A DNA stretch of 64,000 nucleotides, taken from the NCBI RefSeq assembly GCF_003298505.1, contig NZ_QNGB01000013.1, forward strand, positions 1-64,000, given 5' to 3'. The translations under genes and the position numbers were made by a program. The notes beneath the pieces were generated by a model. That model was given only the letters and a program-made list of their open reading frames with translations. It did not search any database and was not told where the DNA came from. Shown piece by piece: positions 28,596-41,261 of the stretch. The DNA is from Roseovarius sp. TE539 (lineage in GTDB: Bacteria; Pseudomonadota; Alphaproteobacteria; Rhodobacterales; Rhodobacteraceae). The first letter of the stretch is position 1. Every line of letters starts with the position of its first letter.

Positions 28596-29405
28596 CTAAA
28601 ACTGCCTCAGGAAGCGCAGCACCTCTGCGGCCACCTGCCCGGCATGGGTGATCGGCGCCATGTGACCCGCGCCGGCGATCACCGCGCGCTCGGCGCGCGG
28701 CAGCCGCGCGGCCAGCGCCTCGTTGATCGCCGGGATGATGGCAGGCGAATCGCTCCCCTCGATCAGCAGCACGGGGCGGTCCAGCGCCTCCAGCCGGCCC
28801 GGCGCCAGCATCCCGCCGGCATCGTCGTAAAGCGCCGGCTCGCCCGCCCGGACCAGGGGCATCCGCACGGCCAGCGCCCGTTGCTGCGCCGCGGGCAGGT
28901 CCTCCCACGGCGTACCGTCGCCCCAGACCGCGGTGAAGGCCCGCGCCGCGGCGGTGTGATCGCCAGCCGCCATGGCCTGCGACACGTCCGCCATCCGGGC
29001 CGCAAGCCGCGCGCGCACCTCCGGGTGGTCGGCAAAGGCCGCGGCGAAGAAAACCGGCTCGACCAGAACCAGCGACCGCACGAGGCCCGGCCTCTCCAGT
29101 GCCAGCCTGAGCGCCACCGTCGCCCCGAAGGAATGCCCGATCACGTCGTGAGGCCCGTCAACGCAGAACGCCGCCGCGATCCGGGTGGTCACCTCCTGAA
29201 TCTCGCCCCGGTCGTCCCAATCGGCACTCCGGCCATGCCCCGGCAGGTCGAAGGCCGTCATCTCCAGCGCCCCGGACAGATACCGCGCCATGCCGCCCCA
29301 GCTGCCCGACTGCGCCAGCGAACAGTGGATCATCAGCGCCTTGCGCGGCCCCTGTCCGAACGTCGTCCATGCGGTGGGAAACCCCGCCTTCACCGTCTGC
29401 GGCAT
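28596..29405 (-). CDS. alpha/beta-fold hydrolase
   Basis: A 269-residue alpha/beta-hydrolase without a signal peptide. The oxyanion region is IHCSLAQSGSWGGMARYL, strand 4 leads into TAFDLPGHGRSADW, the nucleophile is Ser in VIGHSFGATVALRL, the acid is in LLIEGSDSPAI, and the His is in AGAGHMAPITHAG. Substrate unknown. It begins directly after the isomerase gene (adjacent start and stop), so the two form one unit. Confidence 0.88.
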   Translation of the reverse strand: MPQTVKAGFPTAWTTFGQGPRKALMIHCSLAQSGSWGGMARYLSGALEMTAFDLPGHGRSADWDDRGEIQEVTTRIAAAFCVDGPHDVIGHSFGATVALRLALERPGLVRSLVLVEPVFFAAAFADHPEVRARLAARMADVSQAMAAGDHTAAARAFTAVWGDGTPWEDLPAAQQRALAVRMPLVRAGEPALYDDAGGMLAPGRLEALDRPVLLIEGSDSPAIIPAINEALAARLPRAERAVIAGAGHMAPITHAGQVAAEVLRFLRQF

Positions 29406-30005
29406 TCAGAGTTTGCCTGAAAGCTGCAGATCAAGATCCTCCAGCCGGTCCTGCCCCCAGAACACCTGCCCGCCATCGGTCACGTAGAAGGGCGATCCGA
29501 AGACGCCCGCAGCCACCGCCTCCTCGAGGTTCGCGGCGTAGGTCTCGGCACCGCTCAGCAACCCGCTGTCGGCCAGCCCCGGATCGAAGCCGGCCGCGGC
29601 AAGGCAGTCGCGCACGACGTTGTCCTCGGCGATGTCGCGCTCCTCGGCCCAGCAGGCGCGCAGGATGGAATGAACCAGACCGCCCACGTCGCCGCCCCCC
29701 GCGCCCTGCGCGGCGATGATCGCATAGGAGGACGGCGCCGGGTTGGTCGGCCAGTGCGCCGGCTGTGGGTTAAGGGGCAGCCCCAGTTTGCGGGCCTGCC
29801 GCGGTAGATCCTGCGCGCGCCATGCCTGCCGGCTGGGGTGACGTTCGGCCGGCGGCGTGCCCCCGGTGCGCGCGAACAGCGCCATGATGTCGAGCGGCTT
29901 GTAGGTGATCGTTGCACCGTGCCGCGCGGCGATCTCCTCGAGCCGGGTGCCCGCCAGATAGGCAAAGGGCGACAACGTCGAAAGATAATAGTCGATATGG
30001 GCCAT
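29406..30005 (-). CDS. 2-hydroxychromene-2-carboxylate isomerase (GST-kappa/DsbA fold)
   Basis: A 199-residue GST-kappa-type protein. The active-site opening IDYYLSTLSPFAYLAG places the catalytic Ser at SPFAYL (no CXXC). LKLG-type RKLGLPLNPQP and the late GVFGSPFYVTDGGQVFWGQD are the conserved glutathione-site and cis-Pro regions. Members isomerise hydroxychromene carboxylates in naphthalene breakdown or act on other glutathione-linked substrates. No aromatic-degradation genes are nearby, so the physiological substrate is open. Confidence 0.85.
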   Translation of the reverse strand: MAHIDYYLSTLSPFAYLAGTRLEEIAARHGATITYKPLDIMALFARTGGTPPAERHPSRQAWRAQDLPRQARKLGLPLNPQPAHWPTNPAPSSYAIIAAQGAGGGDVGGLVHSILRACWAEERDIAEDNVVRDCLAAAGFDPGLADSGLLSGAETYAANLEEAVAAGVFGSPFYVTDGGQVFWGQDRLEDLDLQLSGKL

Positions 30006-30111
30006 TTTCCGCGCCTCTCCCTGACCGGCGAACTTTGCCAGACGTTAAGCCCATGCTAAGCGGTGTCAACGTCACGAATCTGTCATCGTCTGCCATCCGG
30101 GGATTCCTGCC

Positions 30112-31128
30112 ATGCCGCACACGCCAGAGCCGAAACTGATTTCGGGCAACGCCAACCTGCCGCTGGCCAACGCCATCGCCAGGCGGATGTCCATGCATCG
30201 CGGCGTCAATGTCGGGCTCGTGGATGCCCGGGTCGAACGTTTCAACGACGCCGAGATCTTTGTCGAGGTCTACGAGAACGTCCGCGGCGAGGACATGTTC
30301 ATCATCCAGCCCACCTCGAACCCCGCCAATGACAACCTGATGGAGCTGCTGATCATGGCTGATGCGCTGCGTCGCTCCTCGGCCAAGCGCATCACCGCCG
30401 TGATTCCCTATTTCGGCTACGCGCGCCAGGACCGCCGGTCGCGGGCCCGGACGCCGATCTCGGCCAAGCTGGTGGCCAACATGCTTGTCGGCACCGGGAT
30501 CGAGCGGGTGCTGACGATGGACCTGCACGCGGCGCAGATCCAGGGCTTCTTCGACATCCCCGTCGACAACCTCTACGCCTCGCCGGTCTTCGCGCTGGAT
30601 ATCATGACCCAGTTCAAGGGCTCGATAGAGGACGTAATGATCGTTTCGCCCGACGTGGGCGGCGTCGCCCGTGCCCGCGAACTGGCCAAGCGGATCGAGG
30701 CGCCGCTCTCGATCGTGGACAAGCGCCGCGAAAAGGCCGGCGAAGTGGCCGAGATGACGGTGATCGGCGATGTCACCGACAAGAAATGCATCATCGTGGA
30801 TGACATGTGCGATACGGCCGGAACCCTCTGCAAGGCCGCGCAGGTCCTGATGGACAACGGCGCACTGGAGGTGCACGCCTACACCACCCACGGAGTGCTG
30901 TCAGGTCCCGCCGTGGAGCGGATCACGAATTCGGTTCTGAAATCCATGGTCATCACCGACACCATCGCAGCCACGGATGCTGTCCGGGCCACGCCCAATA
31001 TCCGCATCATCCCCACCGCACCCGTCTTCGCACAGGCGATCCTCAACATCTGGAACGGCACCAGCGTCTCGTCGCTTTTCGAGACCCCGACACTGGAACC
31101 CGTCTATGAAGGCCAGTTCGGCACCTGA
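30112..31128 (+). CDS. prs: ribose-phosphate diphosphokinase
   Basis: Makes PRPP from ribose 5-phosphate and ATP for purine, pyrimidine, NAD, His and Trp synthesis. The 338 residues carry [36 protein letters not shown] (divalent cation/His site) and the PRPP-binding loop [13 protein letters not shown]. Divergent from the isomerase gene and convergent with the lectin gene. Confidence 0.97.
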   Translation: MPHTPEPKLISGNANLPLANAIARRMSMHRGVNVGLVDARVERFNDAEIFVEVYENVRGEDMFIIQPTSNPANDNLMELLIMADALRRSSAKRITAVIPYFGYARQDRRSRARTPISAKLVANMLVGTGIERVLTMDLHAAQIQGFFDIPVDNLYASPVFALDIMTQFKGSIEDVMIVSPDVGGVARARELAKRIEAPLSIVDKRREKAGEVAEMTVIGDVTDKKCIIVDDMCDTAGTLCKAAQVLMDNGALEVHAYTTHGVLSGPAVERITNSVLKSMVITDTIAATDAVRATPNIRIIPTAPVFAQAILNIWNGTSVSSLFETPTLEPVYEGQFGT

Positions 31129-31177
31129 GAGGCCCGTTTCCCGAGGGTCGCGGCACCCGCGCAGCACCCTGCCCGGG

Positions 31178-31528
31178 TCAGTACAAATCCCAGTCATCCT
31201 CGTCGCGGACGGGACCGATGGCAATCCATCTGAATCGCGCGCGGGCCACCCGCGTGTCGCCCCAGGTTCGGAAAACCGCCTCGAATCCATCCGGTCTGAC
31301 GGCCTCGGCGACGATCTCGACACGCGCATTCGAGCCATTGTCGATATCCCACATGGACAGCGCGACATGGACTGTCGGCACCGCCGTGAAAGCGCCTGAG
31401 AATTGCACCGGCATGCGCCGCTCACGCTCGCCGATACCGGTCCACATCTCGCCGTTATCGGCGAAATCCGAGAAAAGGACATCTTCTCCCTGGTCAATGC
31501 CCAAGGGCTGTTTTCCGATATGTTTCAT
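31178..31528 (-). CDS. H-type lectin domain protein
   Basis: A 116-residue protein matching the H-type lectin fold known from snail agglutinin and discoidin: FSDFADNGEMWTGIGERERR, then PTVHVALSMWDIDNGSN, and a final RVARARFRWIAIGP strand. H-type lectins bind GalNAc-like sugars as trimers. The ATG at 31528 is chosen because upstream in-frame codons fall in a terminator. No signal peptide is present, so the location is unclear. It lies between prs and the atp operon; its role in bacteria is unknown. Confidence 0.75.
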   Translation of the reverse strand: MKHIGKQPLGIDQGEDVLFSDFADNGEMWTGIGERERRMPVQFSGAFTAVPTVHVALSMWDIDNGSNARVEIVAEAVRPDGFEAVFRTWGDTRVARARFRWIAIGPVRDEDDWDLY

Positions 31529-31585
31529 GGCCTCACGTCCCCGAACGAACCCACTATAGCGTGAATGCGGCTGGAGTTTGACACG

Positions 31586-31613
31586 AAAAAGAGCCCCGCG
31601 AAGGGGGCTCTTT
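31586..31613 (-). terminator. intrinsic terminator of the atp operon
   Basis: On the minus strand AGAGCCCC-CTTCGC-GGGGCTCT is followed by TTTTT: a perfect 8-base stem with a T-run 61 bases past the atpC stop. It also lies just upstream of the lectin gene. Confidence 0.85.
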
Positions 31614-31673
31614 GGCAACCGCGTTCACCATTTCATCCGGGTCTGGCTGACGACCATCACAAGGGGATGCCCC

Positions 31674-32099
31674 TCAATAGGCCGCGAGGCCCATCTCGTC
31701 ACCGAGTGCCACCATGTCAGCAAGCAGCTTCGCCGCCTCGTCCACCGGGCCGGGTTCGTTCTCGTAGGCTTCCTGCGCCTTTTCCAGCTTCGCATTGGCC
31801 TCGTCGACCATCGCCTTGAACTCGTCCTGCGTGACATCCGCACGTGGCAGCGCGCGTTCCGCCAGGACCGACACGCTCTCGCCGTTGATCTCGGCGAATC
31901 CGCCGGTCACCACATATTCCGCATCGCTGTCACTTCCCGAAACCCGGACAATGCCCGGCCGCAGGGTGGTGATCAGCGGCGCGTGATCGGCCATCGCCGT
32001 CATGTCGCCTTCGGCGCCCGGTATCTGGACTTCCGCAGCTTCGACCGAAGCCAGCAGCCGCTCGGGCGAGACCAGATCGAATTGGATTTTTTCAGCCAT
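31674..32099 (-). CDS. atpC: F1F0 ATP synthase subunit epsilon
   Basis: A 141-residue central-stalk subunit that couples rotation to catalysis and inhibits ATP hydrolysis. The N-terminal beta-sandwich begins [20 protein letters not shown] and has [20 protein letters not shown]. The C-terminal helical hairpin ([20 protein letters not shown]) is followed by an alphaproteobacterial extension. Last gene of the operon, separated from atpD by a 65-base spacer with a strong hairpin. Confidence 0.96.
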   Translation of the reverse strand: MAEKIQFDLVSPERLLASVEAAEVQIPGAEGDMTAMADHAPLITTLRPGIVRVSGSDSDAEYVVTGGFAEINGESVSVLAERALPRADVTQDEFKAMVDEANAKLEKAQEAYENEPGPVDEAAKLLADMVALGDEMGLAAY

Positions 32100-32123
32100 C
32101 TGGGCCTCCTTGTCGCGCCCTGC

Positions 32124-32146
32124 CCGGGAGGGGCCTGCCCTCCCGG
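32124..32146 (-). promoter_or_regulatory. intercistronic hairpin between atpD and atpC
   Basis: CCGGGAGGG-GCCTG-CCCTCCCGG is a perfect 9-base GC stem in the only long spacer of the atp operon. No T-run follows, so it is more likely an RNA processing or stability element that could lower atpC output relative to atpD (stoichiometry epsilon 1 to beta 3) than a full terminator. Confidence 0.5.
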
Positions 32147-32164
32147 AGCGGGACGCGCGTCACA

Positions 32165-34485
<2,321 letters not shown>

Positions 34486-34500
34486 GGCCTATTCCCCGCT

Positions 34501-36039
<1,539 letters not shown>

Positions 36040-36600
36040 TTATCCGACCTCTTTCATTGCATTCTGGAGGGAGTTGAGGCGCGAGCGGATCGAGGTGTCG
36101 ATCATCTTCGAGCCCACCTTTACGACAAGACCGCCGATGAGGTTCTCATCGACGGTCGCATTGATCTTGACATCGCTGCCGATACGCTTCTTCAGCGTCG
36201 CCGCCAGCTTTTCGGACTGCGCCTTGGTCAGCGCCTTGGCGCTGGTGACCTGCGCGGTAACCTCGCCCTTTTCCTCGGCGATCATCGCGCGCAGATGCGT
36301 GATAAGCTGCGGAACCGCGAAAAGGCGCCGTTTCTGGGCCATCAGGCCCAGGCCGCGCGCCAGCGGCACCATCAGCCCCATCTCGGAGGCCAGCGCGGCA
36401 ATGGCTTTGCCCTGCTCGCTGCGCGGGATGATCGGCGACGCGATCATCGCCCGCAGGTCAGCGCTTTCATCAAGCGCGGCGGCAAGATCGTTCACGCCGG
36501 TCTCGAGCTTGGCAAGCTTTTTGTTTTCCTTGCTGAGGTCGAAGATCGCCGTCGCATAGCGCTCGGCAATCCCTGAGGCAATCGAAGCTGGTTCGGACAC
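36040..36600 (-). CDS. atpH: F1F0 ATP synthase subunit delta
   Basis: A 186-residue peripheral-stalk subunit (OSCP-like) that joins F1 to the b subunits. The N-terminal helical bundle starts EPASIASGIAERYATAIFDL; the C-terminal part has VDENLIGGLVVKVGSKMIDT and RSRLNSLQNAMKEV. The start is a GTG: 36600 is preferred because GGAAGG then lies 6 bases upstream; a second GTG at 36606 would add two residues. First gene of atpHAGDC; as usual in alphaproteobacteria the F0 genes are elsewhere. Confidence 0.96.
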   Translation of the reverse strand: MSEPASIASGIAERYATAIFDLSKENKKLAKLETGVNDLAAALDESADLRAMIASPIIPRSEQGKAIAALASEMGLMVPLARGLGLMAQKRRLFAVPQLITHLRAMIAEEKGEVTAQVTSAKALTKAQSEKLAATLKKRIGSDVKINATVDENLIGGLVVKVGSKMIDTSIRSRLNSLQNAMKEVG

Positions 36601-36606
36601 GTCCAC

Positions 36607-37054
36607 CCTTCCGACAGTTTGGCCCCGGTTCCGACGGCAGAACCGTCTCCGGGGGCTTTGGCATGCGCTGAGTACTCATAGCACCGAAATTCGGCGTGGG
36701 TCTAGCAGAGCCTTGCGCAGCTAGCAAGCGCGGCAAAAACAATTGTATACCATTGAATACTGCATGTTTTCAAATTGTTACCTACCCTGCGACGGTTTGC
36801 GCATGCGCGGCGGCATGAAAAAGATCACTTATCCACAGGATTTTTGCGATTCCTGCCGCGCACCGCTCCCAATGGTCCGCCCGTCTTGTTAGCGCAACCG
36901 CAGCACGGGCCGGTCCGGGGCGTCAGGCCAATTCCGTCATGTCCGCGCAGCACGGAAACCGGCAAGCGATGATCCCGGACGGGGGCCGCTTGGCTCGCCC
37001 CCTCTTGGCTCGACCACGAAACGCCTCCTTGGCCCCTTGCGAAATGCGCAAACC
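36607..37054. other. 448-base atp upstream region: promoter, tandem 10-mers, DnaA-box-like site
   Basis: The region between atpH and the convergent-side methyltransferase gene holds no credible gene. An unusually AT-rich island at 36735-36780 contains the candidate atp promoter and a tandem repeat. TTATCCACA at 36829-36837 matches the DnaA box consensus exactly, as a single copy. The remaining 200 bases toward the methyltransferase gene are GC-rich and featureless. Confidence 0.5.
36744..36773 (-). promoter_or_regulatory. candidate atp operon promoter with tandem operator-like repeat
   Basis: On the minus strand TTGAAA (36773-36768), an 18-base spacer and TATACA (36749-36744) give a good sigma-70-like promoter about 140 bases upstream of atpH. 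Overlapping its -10, ATTGTATAC and ATTGAATAC (36742-36760) form a direct repeat with exactly 10-base periodicity, as expected for a regulator bound on one helix face. Confidence 0.5.
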
Positions 37055-37795
37055 TCAAACCGGTTTGGCCTCGGGCTTGGGCTTGAGCACATCCAGCGGC
37101 TTGCGCACGGTTTCACGCAGGCCGGGGCCGCCCGGCGCCTGTACCCGTTTGGTCGCCTCCACCATCAGGACACCCCCCGCCGCAATCACCGGCAACGAGC
37201 CGCCGACCTTCTCCAGCATCCCGGCCGTCTTGCGCCAGAACCGGCGCTGAGACGGCGGTTGGTAGAGCGTGGTAACATGCCGTTCCGGCAGGAAATTATG
37301 CGCCTTGAGCTGGGTTTCCAGCTGGGTCTGCGAATAGGGGCGCCCGTGGCCGAACGGCGTGCGATCGCTGCGCGACCACAGCCCGGCACGGTTGGGCACC
37401 ACGAAAAGCGCCGAGCCACCGGGCCCCAGCACCCGCCAACATTCCTCGAGCAGCATCGAGGGCCGCTCGCTCGCCTCGAGCCCGTGAACCACCAGAAGCT
37501 TGTCGACATGCCCGGTCTCCAGCGGCCACATGGTTTCCTCGCAAAGGACCGAAATATTCGGCATCCCTTGTGGCCACCCGATCACCCCCTGGGGCCCAGG
37601 CATCAATGCCACGACCCGCCGCGCGCCGTCGAGGTAGGGCCGAAGAAAGGGAACCGCAAAGCCGAACCCGGCCACCGTCTGCCCCTGCGCCTCCGGCCAG
37701 AATTCCGCAATCCCCGCGCGCACGGCTTTCTGCGCCGCCCGCCCCAGAACGCCGCGATAATAGAAATTGCGAAGGTCCTGTACATCGAGATGCAT
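37055..37795 (-). CDS. class I SAM-dependent methyltransferase-like protein
   Basis: A 246-residue protein of the methyltransferase type 11 group. The SAM loop is degenerate ([20 protein letters not shown]), but the later [20 protein letters not shown] and [20 protein letters not shown] segments match motif III of small-molecule methyltransferases. The C-terminus is a proline/lysine tail ([13 protein letters not shown]). Substrate unknown. It is divergent from gloB with a 63-base gap. In related genomes a similar gene sits beside gloB, which may hint at a shared role; this is from memory. Confidence 0.75.
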   Translation of the reverse strand: MHLDVQDLRNFYYRGVLGRAAQKAVRAGIAEFWPEAQGQTVAGFGFAVPFLRPYLDGARRVVALMPGPQGVIGWPQGMPNISVLCEETMWPLETGHVDKLLVVHGLEASERPSMLLEECWRVLGPGGSALFVVPNRAGLWSRSDRTPFGHGRPYSQTQLETQLKAHNFLPERHVTTLYQPPSQRRFWRKTAGMLEKVGGSLPVIAAGGVLMVEATKRVQAPGGPGLRETVRKPLDVLKPKPEAKPV

Positions 37796-37858
37796 TGCAG
37801 CGCCGCCCGCGATCCGTCACTCTGAACGGTAACAGCAACCGGCAAAAGGGCAAACACC

Positions 37859-38626
37859 ATGACACTCGAAATCCGGACCGTTCCGTGCCTGTCCGACAAT
37901 TACGCCTTCCTGGCCCACGACCCGGACACCGGCCAGACCGCCGCCGTGGACGTTCCCGAAGCGGCACCGATCCTGCGCGCGCTGGACGAGGAAGACTGGA
38001 TTCTGTCGCATGTCCTTCTGACGCATCATCATGCCGACCATGTGCAAGGGCTGGATCAGCTCCTGTCGGAGGCACCCGCCCGCGTCATCGGTGCCGAAGC
38101 GGATGCACACCGCCTGCCGGCGCTGGATATCGCGGTGCGCGAAGGCGATCCCGTCATGATCGGCAACGAGGTCGGCGAGGTGATTGATGTGTCCGGCCAC
38201 ACCGTGGGACACATCGCCTTCCACTTTCCCGAAAGCCGGGTGGTGTTTTCCGGCGACAGCCTGATGGCCCTGGGATGCGGCCGTGTCTTCGAGGGCCCGC
38301 CGCCGCAGATGTGGAACAGCCTCAAGAAGCTCGCGGCGCTCCCGGGGGACACGACCGTCTGTTCCGGTCACGAATATACCGGCAAAAATGCGCTTTTCGC
38401 GGTCACCGTCGATCCGGGCAACGCCGCCCTCACGGCCCGCAAGGCGATGATCGACGCGGCCCGCGAAGAGGGACAGCCCACCGTGCCCTCGACTTTGGCC
38501 GAAGAGCTGGACACCAATCCTTTCCTGCGCGCCGAGGACCCGGCGATTCAGGCGCATCTGGGCATGGAAGGTGCCGACCCGGCCGATGTCTTCGCAGAGA
38601 TACGCAGCCGCAAGGACAGCTTCTGA
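37859..38626 (+). CDS. gloB: hydroxyacylglutathione hydrolase (glyoxalase II)
   Basis: Metallo-beta-lactamase-fold enzyme of 255 residues that hydrolyses S-lactoylglutathione to lactate and glutathione, completing methylglyoxal detoxification. The metal motif is HVLLTHHHADHVQG (THHHADH). Further ligands are in VSGHTVGHIAFHF, FSGDSLMALGCGRVFEG and VCSGHEYTGKNALFA. The C-terminal HAGH domain has the LAEELDTNPFLRAEDP segment. Confidence 0.97.
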   Translation: MTLEIRTVPCLSDNYAFLAHDPDTGQTAAVDVPEAAPILRALDEEDWILSHVLLTHHHADHVQGLDQLLSEAPARVIGAEADAHRLPALDIAVREGDPVMIGNEVGEVIDVSGHTVGHIAFHFPESRVVFSGDSLMALGCGRVFEGPPPQMWNSLKKLAALPGDTTVCSGHEYTGKNALFAVTVDPGNAALTARKAMIDAAREEGQPTVPSTLAEELDTNPFLRAEDPAIQAHLGMEGADPADVFAEIRSRKDSF

Positions 38627-38741
38627 CCCTGCAATCGCGCGACCATAGGGCGCACATCCGAAGAAAAGTTACCGGTGTTTGCCAGAAAACCCTTGAAGCA
38701 GCAGCCATATCGACCAAACTTTAATACATGTAGGCAACGAT

Positions 38742-38760
38742 GGAGGCGTACCCGGCCTCC
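38742..38760 (+). promoter_or_regulatory. leader hairpin upstream of clpA
   Basis: GGAGGC-GTACCCG-GCCTCC is a perfect 6-base stem ending 9 bases before the clpA ribosome binding site. It could occlude or expose the translation start. Functional meaning is only inferred from position. Confidence 0.3.
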
Positions 38761-38784
38761 CGGATCATCAAGGAGCGAAGGAAA

Positions 38785-41118
<2,334 letters not shown>

Positions 41119-41161
41119 CCACTAAACTCCGCGGAGTGAATATCAGGGGTTAGAGAAATGA

Positions 41162-41187
41162 GGGCCGGCGCGTGATGGCGCCGGCCC
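41162..41187. terminator. bidirectional hairpin between clpA and the OmpA-like gene
   Basis: GGGCCGGCGC-GTGATG-GCGCCGGCCC is a perfect 10-base stem in the 143-base gap between two convergent genes. It has no T-run, but its strength and position suggest it blocks read-through from both sides. Confidence 0.6.
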
Positions 41188-41261
41188 ATATATCCGGGCA
41201 ACCACGCATCTCGCGCGTCGGCGCCACGACGCATCATCCGAGAGCGGCGCCGCCAACCCGC

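Noticed and set aside
36829-36837. Replication origin at the DnaA-box match
   Set aside because: Only one consensus box, no cluster, and no dnaA, parAB or hemE-type origin neighbours.
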